NCBI GenBank assembly: GCA_910588375.1
Contig: CAJUQA010000011.1
Coordinates: 1 to 64,000, forward strand
Reading direction: 5' to 3'
DNA length: 64,000 nt
From: an uncultured Odoribacter sp.
Lineage (GTDB): Bacteria; Bacteroidota; Bacteroidia; Bacteroidales; Marinifilaceae
Position numbers and translations under genes: made by a program. The notes under the pieces are model-generated. The model was not told the DNA's origin. It saw only the letters and a list, made by a program, of their open reading frames with translations, and did no database searches. Positions 43,564 through 53,319 of this stretch are shown here, one piece after another; within the stretch, counting starts at the first letter, position 1, and each line of letters starts with the position of its first letter.

Positions 43564-44499
43564 ATGAAAGTAACAGTTGTTGGAGCCGGTAACGTTGGAG
43601 CAACATGCGCCAATTGCATCGCTCAGAAAGACATTGTAAATGAAGTGGTTCTTTTGGATATCAAAGAAGGCGTTTCCGAAGGGAAATCTCTGGATATGTG
43701 GCAAACAGCCCCGATCAACATGTATGATACCCGTATCAAAGGCGTAACAAACGATTACAGCGCCACAGCTGATTCAGAAGTGGTTGTCATCACTTCCGGT
43801 CTTCCCCGCAAACCCGGCATGAGCCGCGACGATTTGATTTCCACCAATGCCGGTATCGTGAAATCCGTTACGGAAAACATTATCAAACATTCTCCGGACG
43901 CCAAGATTATCATTGTATCCAATCCTTTGGATGTAATGTGCTATTGCGCTTTCCTGGCTGCCAAAGTGGATTCATCGAAAGTATTCGGTATGGCCGGTAT
44001 TCTGGATACGGCTCGTTACAAAGCTTTCCTGGCCGAAGCGTTGAATATTTCTCCGAAAGACATCCAGGCTCTTCTGTTGGGCGGTCATGGTGACACGATG
44101 GTACCGCTTCCAAGATACACCACTGTAGCCGGTATTCCTGTTACGGAATTGATTGACAGCGAAAAGCTGAATGCCATCATCGAAAGAACCAAAGTAGGCG
44201 GCGGTGAATTGGTAAAACTGATGGGTACTTCCGCCTGGTATGCTCCGGGTGCTGCCGCAGCACAGATGGTTGAAGCCATCATTTGCAACTCCAGAAGAGT
44301 ATTTCCGGTATGCGCTATGCTGAACGGTGAATACGGAATGAAAAATATCTATCTGGGAGTTCCCGTTGTTTTAGGCAAAAACGGTATTGAAAAAATTGTA
44401 GAGGTATCGCTGAATGCTGACGAAAAAGAATTGCTGAACAAATCGGCAGAAGCTGTAAAAAGCGTCATGAGCGTTCTGGATAACATGAAAATGTTTTAA
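43564..44499 (+). CDS. mdh: Malate dehydrogenase (LDH-like type)
   Basis: NAD-dependent enzyme that interconverts malate and oxaloacetate; in Bacteroidales it serves the reductive branch towards fumarate, succinate and propionate. The 311 residues start with the NAD motif VVGAGNVGATCAN; the substrate loop shows GLPRKPGMSRDDL, with Arg residues suited to malate, and the catalytic His lies in LLGGHGDTMVPLPRY. The fold type resembles lactate dehydrogenases (MDH type 3). A strong promoter and terminator show a single-gene unit. Confidence 0.96.
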   Translation: MKVTVVGAGNVGATCANCIAQKDIVNEVVLLDIKEGVSEGKSLDMWQTAPINMYDTRIKGVTNDYSATADSEVVVITSGLPRKPGMSRDDLISTNAGIVKSVTENIIKHSPDAKIIIVSNPLDVMCYCAFLAAKVDSSKVFGMAGILDTARYKAFLAEALNISPKDIQALLLGGHGDTMVPLPRYTTVAGIPVTELIDSEKLNAIIERTKVGGGELVKLMGTSAWYAPGAAAAQMVEAIICNSRRVFPVCAMLNGEYGMKNIYLGVPVVLGKNGIEKIVEVSLNADEKELLNKSAEAVKSVMSVLDNMKMF

Positions 44500-44520
44500 T
44501 CCGACAACCAAACAAGTTTC

Positions 44521-44552
44521 AGAGACTGTCTAATCATAGACAGTCTCTTTTG
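44521..44552 (+). terminator. Terminator after mdh
   Basis: Perfect 12-base-pair stem (44521-44532 with 44537-44548) with loop ATCA and T run. Confidence 0.93.
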
Positions 44553-44648
44553 TATCCGGATATTGCAACTCCGGTATATCCATAACTTTCCCACCTGGTC
44601 TATAACAAACTTTCCGCCCAACTCCTGTGGGAATTCAAAAAAATATTA

Positions 44649-44656
44649 TACTTTTG
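44649..44656 (+). promoter_or_regulatory. -7 element of secDF
   Basis: TACTTTTG, 61 bases before the secDF ATG; a CTG 21 bases upstream is the best -33 candidate. Confidence 0.45.
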
Positions 44657-44717
44657 CGCATTAAAATCTTTGAGAAAGAAATAAAATCTGAATAATACCC
44701 AAAAACTATTTAACAAA

Positions 44718-47705
44718 ATGCGAAACAAAGGAGCAATTACATTACTTACGATAGCCTTGGCTTTAGTAAGTGCTTACCAGTTGTTTTTCACTTTCAAAAC
44801 ATCCCAGGTGGAGAAAGCGGCGCGGGAGTTTGCCAACGGCGATCCCGTAAAAGAAAGAGCATATCTGGATTCTATTGCCAACAAGGACGTGTATAATTTC
44901 CTTGGGCTGACCAAATTCACTTACAAAGAATGTAAAGAGTTAGAATTACCGTTAGGATTGGACTTACGCGGCGGTATGAACGTCACGATGGAAGTGGACG
45001 TTGTAGACGTAGTCAGAAACTTAGCCAACAACAGCGCCGATCCGGCATTCAACCAGGCTTTGGCTGAAGCAATACAAATGCGCACCAAAAGCCCGAAAGA
45101 TTTCGTGACTCTTTTCGGTGAAGCTTTTGAAAGAATTGCTCCTAATGCGCAACTGGCATCTCCCGATATATTCGGTACCGTGGAAATGAAAGAAAAAATC
45201 AAAATCGGTGCCAGCAATAAAGAAGTATTGGACGTAATCCGTCAGGAAGCCGATGCTGCCATTGACAATACGTTCAACATCCTACGTACCCGTATCGACC
45301 GTTTCGGAGTTGCACAGCCCAACATTCGTAAAGCGGATATTTCCGGACGTATCAACATCGAACTTCCGGGTATCAAAGATGCCCAGCGTGTAAGAAAATT
45401 ATTACAAGGAACTGCAGCCTTGGAATTTTTTGAAACATTCGACAATTCGGAATACTATCCGCATCTGGCAGCCATCAATGATAAAGTCAGAGAAATTGAA
45501 CGTTCCAAAGATGTTCTGGGACTGGATGAAGAAAAAACATCCCCGGCTCAAAATGCTGCAGTTGCCGATATCACGGAAGACAATGAACTAATCCGCGATG
45601 CTGCTTCAAAAGATTCTCTGAATGCTTTAAATAACGAAGAAGAATTCCGGAAACAGAATCCGTTATTTTCTGTTTTAACTCCGGCAGTAGGTCAAGACGG
45701 TAGCTTAAGACCCGGTTCCATCATAGGATATGCCCGCCTGAAAGATACCAGTGCCGTGAATAAACTTTTGGCTTTACCTCAAGTAAAAGCTTTGATTCCA
45801 AGAAATTCCCGATTGATTTGGGATATGAAACCGACAGGTGATATCGTAGGTTTACACGCCATAAAAATTACGACGCGCGATGGGAAAGCCCCTCTGGATG
45901 GAGGAGTGATTGTCGATGCCCGCAAATCTTTTGACAGCCAGAACAACGGACATCCGGTGGTATCCATGAATATGAATGGGGAAGGCTCCAAAATATGGGC
46001 TCGTCTGACCAAAGACAATGTAAATCGTTGCATTGCTATCGTATTGGACGGCTATGTTGTTTCTTCCCCGAATGTAAATGGGGAAATCAAAGGCGGTAGC
46101 TCTCAAATTACCGGAGGCTTTGACGTAAAAGAGGCTGAAGACTTGGCCAACATCCTGAAATCAGGTAAACTGCCTGCTCCTGCCCGCATCATCGCAGACG
46201 AAATCGTAGGACCGTCTTTAGGACAGGAATCCATTCAGACCGGTATGTGGTCATTCATCATTGCCTTTGCTTTGGTATTGGTATACATGTTATTCTTTTA
46301 CAGTAAAGGTGCCGGTTTGGCTGCTGATATCGCTTTATTGGCCAACCTGTTCTTTTTGTTCGGTATCTTGGCTTCCATTGGAGCCGTACTGACATTACCG
46401 GGTATTGCGGGTATCGTATTAACCATGGGTATGTCTGTGGATGCCAACGTATTGATATATGAACGTATCGAAGAAGAACGCAGAGCGGGCAAAGGGTTGA
46501 AATTAGCAATCAAAGACGGATATAATGCCGCTTATTCCGCTATCATCGACGGTAATGTCACCACCTTGTTGACCGGTTTCATCCTTTACTATTTCGGTGA
46601 AGGTCCGATCAAAGGTTTTGCCACAACGTTGATTATCGGTATTTTCTCTTCTCTGTTCTGCGCCATTTTTATCAGTCGTCTGATTTTGGAACGTGCTGCC
46701 TCTAAAAATGACAATGTACCTTTCACGACAAACCTGACCGCAAACTGGTTGAGAAATGCAAGATTTCCTTTCTTGAAAAAACGGACCATTTCTTATACGG
46801 TTTCAGGTATTGCCATTATTGTTTCCATTATCTTCCTTTTCACCAAAGGTCTGGATAAAGGTATTGACTTCGTGGGAGGTAGAACCTACACGGTGGTATT
46901 CAACCAACCTGTTCAGGTAGAAGAAGTGGCTGCCAGTCTTGCTGAAGTATACGGAAGCTCTCCGGAAGTAAAAACCTTCGGAGGAGAAAACCAAGTAAGA
47001 ATCACCACCAAATACAAAATTGACGAAGAAGGTCTCGAAGTGGATGATGAAGTGGAAACTTTATTGTATGAAGGTTTAAAATCTTACTTACCGGAAGGCA
47101 CTTCACGCGAACAATTCCTGGAAGTAAACCGTCAAAGATCCGAAAAAGTAGGTCCTGCTGTGGCGGAAGACATTACGCGAGCCGCTTTCTGGTCCGTTAT
47201 CTTCGCTTTGATTGGTATTTTCCTTTATATCATGGTACGTTTCTCTAACTGGCAATATGGTGCCGGTGCCGTAGCAGGTCTTACCCACAATGTAATCATT
47301 GTGATGGGAGCATTTTCAATCCTCTCCGGCATACTCCCCTTCTCGTTGGAAATTGACCAAGCTTTTATCGCTGCAATTCTGACGGTTGTCGGTTACTCTA
47401 TCAACGATACCGTGGTTGTATTTGACCGTATCCGTGAATACCATACCCTTTATCCGAAACGGAATGATATGGAAGTAACGGACGAAGCTTTGAACTCGAC
47501 ATTACGTCGTACATTCAGTACCTCTCTGTCAACAATTGTCGTATTGTTAGCTATTTTCATCTTCGGAGGTACTTCTATTAAAGGCTTCGTATTCGCTTTA
47601 TTAATCGGTATTATTGTCGGTACCTATTCTTCTTTGTTTGTTGCAACTCCTATCTCTTACGATTTGAGACAGCGTTTCGGCAAAAAGAAAGCAGAGAAAA
47701 AATAA
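44718..47705 (+). CDS. secDF: Protein translocase SecD-SecF fusion
   Basis: Ion-driven partner of SecYEG that pulls exported proteins across the membrane. The 995 residues hold a SecD half with one helix, a periplasmic part with the LPLGLDLRGGMNV motif near residue 78 and five helices (about 510-660), then a SecF half (from about 675) with KGIDFVGGRTYTVVF and five helices (about 815-985). The membrane motifs MGMSVDANVLIYERI (SecD) and GYSINDTVVVFDRIRE (SecF) carry the Asp and Arg used for ion coupling. Fusions of this kind are usual in Bacteroidetes. SecD carries an insertion of about 60 charged residues near 260-310. Confidence 0.96.
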   Translation: MRNKGAITLLTIALALVSAYQLFFTFKTSQVEKAAREFANGDPVKERAYLDSIANKDVYNFLGLTKFTYKECKELELPLGLDLRGGMNVTMEVDVVDVVRNLANNSADPAFNQALAEAIQMRTKSPKDFVTLFGEAFERIAPNAQLASPDIFGTVEMKEKIKIGASNKEVLDVIRQEADAAIDNTFNILRTRIDRFGVAQPNIRKADISGRINIELPGIKDAQRVRKLLQGTAALEFFETFDNSEYYPHLAAINDKVREIERSKDVLGLDEEKTSPAQNAAVADITEDNELIRDAASKDSLNALNNEEEFRKQNPLFSVLTPAVGQDGSLRPGSIIGYARLKDTSAVNKLLALPQVKALIPRNSRLIWDMKPTGDIVGLHAIKITTRDGKAPLDGGVIVDARKSFDSQNNGHPVVSMNMNGEGSKIWARLTKDNVNRCIAIVLDGYVVSSPNVNGEIKGGSSQITGGFDVKEAEDLANILKSGKLPAPARIIADEIVGPSLGQESIQTGMWSFIIAFALVLVYMLFFYSKGAGLAADIALLANLFFLFGILASIGAVLTLPGIAGIVLTMGMSVDANVLIYERIEEERRAGKGLKLAIKDGYNAAYSAIIDGNVTTLLTGFILYYFGEGPIKGFATTLIIGIFSSLFCAIFISRLILERAASKNDNVPFTTNLTANWLRNARFPFLKKRTISYTVSGIAIIVSIIFLFTKGLDKGIDFVGGRTYTVVFNQPVQVEEVAASLAEVYGSSPEVKTFGGENQVRITTKYKIDEEGLEVDDEVETLLYEGLKSYLPEGTSREQFLEVNRQRSEKVGPAVAEDITRAAFWSVIFALIGIFLYIMVRFSNWQYGAGAVAGLTHNVIIVMGAFSILSGILPFSLEIDQAFIAAILTVVGYSINDTVVVFDRIREYHTLYPKRNDMEVTDEALNSTLRRTFSTSLSTIVVLLAIFIFGGTSIKGFVFALLIGIIVGTYSSLFVATPISYDLRQRFGKKKAEKK

Positions 47706-47731
47706 TACCCAAAGATTCCCATTATAAAAAA

Positions 47732-47763
47732 GGGGTTATCCAATTTTTTGGATAACCCTTTTT
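47732..47763 (+). terminator. Terminator after secDF
   Basis: Stem GGGTTATCC / GGATAACCC around an AATTTTTT loop (stem arms within 47732-47758), followed by six to seven T residues. Confidence 0.92.
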
Positions 47764-47824
47764 TATATTACATCGAAAATTAAATTTATTAAAATAAAAA
47801 TGCTTTAAGACCGTTGAAATTACC

Positions 47825-47832
47825 TACCTTTG
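47825..47832 (+). promoter_or_regulatory. -7 element of the hydrogenase gene
   Basis: TACCTTTG, an exact TAnnTTTG match, 70 bases before the ATG at 47903. The -33 box is weak (TTTA, 17 bases upstream). Confidence 0.5.
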
Positions 47833-47902
47833 AAAGCAGACAAAAAAGATATACGGAGCTTTATTCCGTGAACCACTAAAGTGTTAATTAAAATCGGATT
47901 TT

Positions 47903-49321
47903 ATGCTGTACGATAACTTCGCAATGCTCACTAAACGGGAATTACTCATCCGAATCGTCAAATTATTAAAAGATGATGAGTTGGTGACAAAGCTAAAATA
48001 CTTACCGGTGGAAATGCGTCCCCGCAATAAGCGTCCGGTACGTTGTTGCGTACACAAAGACCGTTACATCCTTAAACACAAAATTATTTCCATTCTCGGA
48101 TTTGAGATTACGGATGAAGAAATAGACCTGATTCACCTTTCCGAATTTGCCCGTATGGCCATGGCAAACAAGAATACGAAAGAAAACATTCTTTCAGTAG
48201 TACACGAAGCATGCAGTGCATGTATACAATCCCAATATGCCGTGACCAATCTTTGTCGGGGATGCGAGGGACGTCCCTGCCTCATGAACTGCCCCAAAGG
48301 CGCCATATCCTTTCAAGGAGGCAAAGCCAATATCAGCACGGATGTCTGTGTCAGTTGCGGACTCTGTCAGAAGGTATGCCCCTACCACGCCATCATTTAT
48401 ACGCCGGTCCCCTGTCAGGATGCCTGTCCGGTAAATGCCATCTATAAAGACGAGGAAGGTATCGAACATATAGACAAGGAAAAATGTATTTATTGCGGGA
48501 AATGTATGCAAGCTTGTCCTTACGGAGCCATTATGGAACGTTCCAAAATCATAGACATACACAAATCACTCACGAATCCCGGAAAACAAATTGTTGCCAT
48601 TGTTGCTCCCGCTATCTATGGACAATTTAACGCTACCCCCGGACAAATCCTGTCCGGCATCAGACAAATCGGATTCGAAGCAGTGATTGAAGTTGCCTTA
48701 GGAGCTGAAATTACGGCTGCCAATGAAGCGGAAGAACTCAAAGAGAAACTATCAGAGGGACTGTCTTTCATGACAACGTCCTGCTGTCCGGCTTATACAG
48801 GTTGGGTGAATAAACACGCCCCTATGCTAAAACCTCATGTGTCAGACACCCGAAGTCCGATGGTTTACGCAGCCCGCTACGCCAAAGAAAAGTTTCCGGA
48901 CGCAGAAGTGGTATTCATCGGCCCATGCTTGGCCAAACGGTATGAGGCGGAATCCGTTCCGGAAGTTGATTACGTGATGAGTTTCGAAGAATTAGGGGCT
49001 TTTATGGTAGCCTATGATATTGATGTCACAAACTGTGAGGCTCAAGAATTGCAATCCGAAGTAACGAAATTCGGCAGAGGCTTCGCTCAAGCTGGAGGTG
49101 TAAAAAATGCGGTCGTAAATGTAGTGGGAAATGAAATCACAACGCTGTCTATCGAGGGATTAGACAAGAAAAACCAAGGCTTGCTGAAAGTTATGCCCCG
49201 CAAACCGGAAGCCCGTTTTGTGGAAGTCATGGCTTGTGACGGAGGATGTATCAATGGTCCTTGCTCCCTGGCTCCTCTCACATTAGCCAAAAGACAAATA
49301 AAAAAAGTCTTGGAGGAATAA
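47903..49321 (+). CDS. [FeFe] hydrogenase, monomeric (probably group B)
   Basis: The 472-residue protein should use protons or H2 at an H-cluster. N-terminal half: CxxCxxxxCxxxC (118-130), CxxCxxCxxxC (149-159) and CxxCxxCxxxC (195-205) iron-sulfur sets, plus C171/C175. C-terminal half: the H-cluster motifs TSCCP (292-296), GPCLAKRYE (Cys342) and MACDGGC (Cys445, Cys449). All four ligand cysteines and the proton-relay Cys294 align with C. pasteurianus HydA. The GPC and CDGGCINGPC variants and the short build suit the poorly studied group B. The maturation genes hydE, hydF and hydG are not in the window. The first 100 residues match nothing I know. Confidence 0.88.
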   Translation: MLYDNFAMLTKRELLIRIVKLLKDDELVTKLKYLPVEMRPRNKRPVRCCVHKDRYILKHKIISILGFEITDEEIDLIHLSEFARMAMANKNTKENILSVVHEACSACIQSQYAVTNLCRGCEGRPCLMNCPKGAISFQGGKANISTDVCVSCGLCQKVCPYHAIIYTPVPCQDACPVNAIYKDEEGIEHIDKEKCIYCGKCMQACPYGAIMERSKIIDIHKSLTNPGKQIVAIVAPAIYGQFNATPGQILSGIRQIGFEAVIEVALGAEITAANEAEELKEKLSEGLSFMTTSCCPAYTGWVNKHAPMLKPHVSDTRSPMVYAARYAKEKFPDAEVVFIGPCLAKRYEAESVPEVDYVMSFEELGAFMVAYDIDVTNCEAQELQSEVTKFGRGFAQAGGVKNAVVNVVGNEITTLSIEGLDKKNQGLLKVMPRKPEARFVEVMACDGGCINGPCSLAPLTLAKRQIKKVLEE

Positions 49322-49332
49322 CCCTATAACCG

Positions 49333-51474
49333 CTATTTGTTCTTTTTGAATAAGCGTCCTAAAACGCTTCCCAAATCCTGGCCTTCCGGATGGTTAATCA
49401 TGGAAAGGGTCCTGAACGAAGTCATTTCGTCTTCACCGATTCCCAATTGTACCGGATATACCAGGATGCAATTGTTGGCCTGGAAATACTTGTTCATATA
49501 AGTCGGTATCAGAGCCATTTGCCGGGAATAAGAGGGGCAATTGCGACGGCTCATAACCACAACCAAAGCGTCATCATCGTGAATATCACGGGAAACAATT
49601 AGAAAATCATCCCAATCTGTAAATTCGACAAATTCAGCATTCACATTATGCTTTGCCTTGACTTCCTGCAATATTGACAACACGGCCCGATTTCCATAAA
49701 AAAGCATTTTGCTGCCGGAATTACGGGCCAAATTCCATACCCTTACCAACCAATATGGAAAACCGACCTCTTTCTCCGCATCCGCAGGTATGAGCATAAT
49801 ATAACGCTTTACGGTAGCCAAAGGCTGGACGGGACGATATACCAATGTCGTCGTCGCACATTTAGCCAACACTCCTTCCGCCAGTTCTCCTAAAAAAGTA
49901 TTGGAGATGGCCGACTCTTTCCGTAATCCCAAAACTATATCCGTAATCTTGTGCTCCTTCGCCACGTTTTTAATCCCATTGACAACATTAATATCATAAC
50001 GCATCAAGGAATGAAGCATATTATCGGTTGCAGCCGCTGTTTTCTCTGCTTTTTCCAAAAGGTGCCGGGAACGTTTCTCCGCAGAGGCATCGTTACTATC
50101 CGATTTGATGATACTCAAAGCCATCATCGTCGCTTTACAACGGGGAGATTTTATCGTTATCCCCAAACTAATCAGTTCCTCAACAGTCTCGGAGTTACTA
50201 AGCGGTATCAGTATCCGGTCCTCCACATCATCCTTGTCTACCAACTCTTCTTCCGACATATCGGCTAAAGCAACATTTTGCGCCCCTTTCTGGGTAATAA
50301 AAGAAGCTATCGTACAGGTAAACAATATCATGACTATCGTTCCGTTCAACACACTGTCATCCAACAAGCGTATGGGAGCTCCGGCCTCATCGGTTCCCAA
50401 AATCACCTGATATCCCACCATCACGGCAGCTAATGTCGCAGCCGCCTGGGCATTGGTCAAACCGAACAACAAGCGTCTTTCATCCCGGGTATAATGCAAT
50501 GTTTTTCCGGCAATCCAGGCTGCCCAATATTTAGCCAATGTGGCTACCACGCACATGACAATGGCTACCCATAATGAATCCCACCCCGTTGTAAATACCC
50601 GATAATCCACCAACATCCCCACCCCGATCAGAAAAAAGGGAATAAACAGAGCATTACCCACAAATTCAATCCGATTCATCAGTGCCGAAGTGTTCGGAAT
50701 CAGCCTGTTCAATGCCAATCCGGCAAGGAAAGCCCCAATAACATCTTCCAAACCGGCCACTTTGGCCAGGAAAGAAGCCAGAAAAACTAATGCCAGAACA
50801 AATATATACTGCGCAATCCTGTCTTCATAGCGTTTAAAAAACCAACGGCCAAACAAGGGAAAAAGAAAAACCACCAAACCGACAAATACGACGGTCGATG
50901 TGCTCAAACGCATCCAAAAACGATTTCCCATGTCCCCCGTTGACATTCCAACAACTACGGCCAACACCAACAATGCCAGCAAACAAGTGACCACTGTCGC
51001 ACCAATGGAAATATTCACCGCCCGATTCTTGGTTACACCGTACTTGCTGACAATCGGATAAGTCATCAGGGTATGGGAAGCAAACATACTCGCTAATAAA
51101 ACCGAGGTGGGATAGGAAAAGTCAAGCAAATAGACTCCGGCAAATGTGCCCACCAACATCGGAATAATGAAAGTCAGCAAACCGAAATAAACACTTTTCC
51201 CGTAATTTTTTTTCAAGTCAGCTAAATCAATCTCCAATCCGGCAACAAACATGATATACAACAAGCCGACTTTGCCGAAAAGTTCGATACTGCTGTCTCT
51301 CGACATAATATCAAACCCCTGCGGACCGATTATCGCTCCGGCTATAATCAATCCGATCAGATCCGGAATTTTAAACCGATGAAGTAAGACCGGTGCCAAC
51401 AGAATGATAAAGAGAATCACTGAAAAAATCAGCACCGGATCCGTTAAAGGGAAACTCAAACCCAATATAGACAT
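49333..51474 (-). CDS. Cation/H+ antiporter (CPA2 type) with universal-stress-like tail
   Basis: The 713-residue protein has about 12-13 membrane helices (10-405) with the Na+/H+ exchanger fold of the CPA2 group, including LLYIMFVAGLEIDL and the conserved LEDVIGAFLAGLALN region, and a cytoplasmic tail (about 430-690) that resembles two universal-stress-protein domains (GLRKESAISNTFLGELAEGVL). Ion choice (Na+ or K+) cannot be read directly. It converges on the hydrogenase gene with an 11-base gap and no visible terminator; purA is 3 bases upstream on the same strand, so both form an operon. Confidence 0.9.
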   Translation of the reverse strand: MSILGLSFPLTDPVLIFSVILFIILLAPVLLHRFKIPDLIGLIIAGAIIGPQGFDIMSRDSSIELFGKVGLLYIMFVAGLEIDLADLKKNYGKSVYFGLLTFIIPMLVGTFAGVYLLDFSYPTSVLLASMFASHTLMTYPIVSKYGVTKNRAVNISIGATVVTCLLALLVLAVVVGMSTGDMGNRFWMRLSTSTVVFVGLVVFLFPLFGRWFFKRYEDRIAQYIFVLALVFLASFLAKVAGLEDVIGAFLAGLALNRLIPNTSALMNRIEFVGNALFIPFFLIGVGMLVDYRVFTTGWDSLWVAIVMCVVATLAKYWAAWIAGKTLHYTRDERRLLFGLTNAQAAATLAAVMVGYQVILGTDEAGAPIRLLDDSVLNGTIVMILFTCTIASFITQKGAQNVALADMSEEELVDKDDVEDRILIPLSNSETVEELISLGITIKSPRCKATMMALSIIKSDSNDASAEKRSRHLLEKAEKTAAATDNMLHSLMRYDINVVNGIKNVAKEHKITDIVLGLRKESAISNTFLGELAEGVLAKCATTTLVYRPVQPLATVKRYIMLIPADAEKEVGFPYWLVRVWNLARNSGSKMLFYGNRAVLSILQEVKAKHNVNAEFVEFTDWDDFLIVSRDIHDDDALVVVMSRRNCPSYSRQMALIPTYMNKYFQANNCILVYPVQLGIGEDEMTSFRTLSMINHPEGQDLGSVLGRLFKKNK

Positions 51475-51477
51475 AAA

Positions 51478-52746
51478 TTATTCTTCATATCTGACAATCG
51501 TCTGTTCACGATCAGCTCCTACCGATACAATTTTTACCGGGACCCCCGTTTCTTCCTCTATAAAACTGACGTATGCATTATACTCTTCCGGGAACTCATC
51601 TTCTGAAGTCATTTTCGTCATATCTGTTTTCCAACCGGGAAATTCCACATATACGGGCTCTATTTCGTCATTGATTTCGTAAGGGAATTCCTCAACCACT
51701 TTCCCGCCGATTTTATAAGCCGTGCATACTTTTATCGTATCGAAGGTGTCTAATACATCACTTTTCATCATAATCAGCTGTGTCACGCCATTGATCATCA
51801 CCGCATATTTCAATGCCACTAAGTCCAACCAGCCGCAACGACGGGCACGCCCGGTCACTGAGCCGAACTCATGCCCCAAGGTAGAAAGAAGTTTTCCGGT
51901 TTCATCCGACAATTCTGTAGGAAAAGGTCCGCTTCCAACCCGGGTACAATAAGCTTTGAAAATACCGAACACCTCTCCGATTTTTCCCGGAGCCACGCCT
52001 AATCCCGTACAAGCTCCCGCACAAATGGTATTGGATGAAGTCACGAAAGGATAAGACCCGAAATCGATGTCCAACATCGTTCCCTGAGCCCCTTCCGCCA
52101 ACACATTCTTTCCTTCTTTCAGTAAATTGTTGATTACATGCTCACTGTCTATCAGTTGGAAACGTTTCAGGTATTCTACCGCTTCAAACCACTCTTTCTC
52201 CAAATCCGCTATATCATAAGTATAATTCAACGAGTGCAATATGGATTCATGACGAGCTTTGGCCTCGGCATATTTTTCTTCAAAGTGATTCAAGATATCG
52301 CCCACCCGCACTCCGTTACGGCTCACTTTATCTGTATATGTCGGTCCGATACCTTTTCCGGTGGTCCCGATTTTTCCATTTCCTTTAGCCGCTTCATAAG
52401 CGGCATCCAATATCCGGTGAGTCGGTAAAATCAGATGAGCTTTCTTGGATATATACAATTGTTTGGTAATATCGTGTCCGCTGGCGGCCAGACTTTCCGC
52501 TTCCTGTTTAAAAAGCAACGGATCAAGCACCACTCCATTGCCGATGATATTCATTTTACCTCCCTGAAAAATTCCGGAAGGGATAGAACGCAAGATATAC
52601 TTTTCGCCACCGAATTCCAAAGTATGACCGGCATTAGGCCCTCCTTGAAAACGGGTTACTAAATCATAATTCGGAGTCAATACATCCACTACTTTACCTT
52701 TCCCTTCATCCCCCCATTGCAATCCAAGTAATACATCTACTTTCAT
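51478..52746 (-). CDS. purA: Adenylosuccinate synthetase
   Basis: GTP-dependent enzyme joining IMP and aspartate on the way to AMP. The 422 residues show the N-terminal WGDEGKGKVVD phosphate loop, GPNAGHTLEF, TGKGIGPTYTDKVSRNG, AEGAQGTMLDIDFGSYPFVTSS in pieces, and TGRARRCGWLD. Length is typical. It is followed by the antiporter gene and preceded, after 61 bases, by the Fur-type regulator. A minus-strand TATTTTTG (52795-52802) may be its -7 box, though no -33 box is seen. Confidence 0.97.
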   Translation of the reverse strand: MKVDVLLGLQWGDEGKGKVVDVLTPNYDLVTRFQGGPNAGHTLEFGGEKYILRSIPSGIFQGGKMNIIGNGVVLDPLLFKQEAESLAASGHDITKQLYISKKAHLILPTHRILDAAYEAAKGNGKIGTTGKGIGPTYTDKVSRNGVRVGDILNHFEEKYAEAKARHESILHSLNYTYDIADLEKEWFEAVEYLKRFQLIDSEHVINNLLKEGKNVLAEGAQGTMLDIDFGSYPFVTSSNTICAGACTGLGVAPGKIGEVFGIFKAYCTRVGSGPFPTELSDETGKLLSTLGHEFGSVTGRARRCGWLDLVALKYAVMINGVTQLIMMKSDVLDTFDTIKVCTAYKIGGKVVEEFPYEINDEIEPVYVEFPGWKTDMTKMTSEDEFPEEYNAYVSFIEEETGVPVKIVSVGADREQTIVRYEE

Positions 52747-52807
52747 CAGTCAAAATTTAAATTTCTGTGCTATTAATTTGCAAACGCAAACATGCAAAAA
52801 TAATATA

Positions 52808-53278
52808 TTATAAGGAATTTCCCGCTTTCTTTTTCATTTTTAATTTACAACGCTTACACACTCCGTATACGTACAACATATGCCGTTGTATTTCAAAATC
52901 ATATTGCTCTTCCACCTGCTTCAAAACCTCCTCTACACGTTCATCCGAAAACTCCTCCACCCGGTTACACCGAACACAAATCAAGTGTTCATGTTTTTGG
53001 TTCAAAGCCCTTTCATAGCGGGCCATATCATTTTTATAGGTATGTTTTACAACCAATTCACTCTCCAGAAGCAATTGCAAAGTATTATATACCGTAGCTT
53101 TACTCACCCTGTAGTTCTTATCTCCCATTTTTTTAAAAAGGCTCTCCACCGTAAAATGTCCCGAATGGGAATAAATCTCTTCCAGTATTGCAAATCGTTC
53201 CGGTGTTTTCCGCAATCCTTTTTCTTCCAAATAAGCGGTAAAATTTGCTTTTACCGTATCTTTCACTTTTTCCATCAT
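52808..53278 (-). CDS. Fur-family transcriptional regulator
   Basis: Metal- or peroxide-sensing repressor. The 156 residues have the winged-helix N-terminal domain (about 15-85, GLRKTPERFAILEEI and SKATVYNTLQLL), the metal-site HEHLIC (96-101), a structural zinc pair CVRC (101-104) and CKRC (141-144). With two CxxC motifs it could be Fur, PerR or Zur; the sequence does not settle this. It lies between Rel (41 bases upstream) and purA. Confidence 0.9.
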   Translation of the reverse strand: MMEKVKDTVKANFTAYLEEKGLRKTPERFAILEEIYSHSGHFTVESLFKKMGDKNYRVSKATVYNTLQLLLESELVVKHTYKNDMARYERALNQKHEHLICVRCNRVEEFSDERVEEVLKQVEEQYDFEIQRHMLYVYGVCKRCKLKMKKKAGNSL

Positions 53279-53319
53279 AAATAAATTTAGTATTCAAATC
53301 CTCCCCCCTCACGCACATT

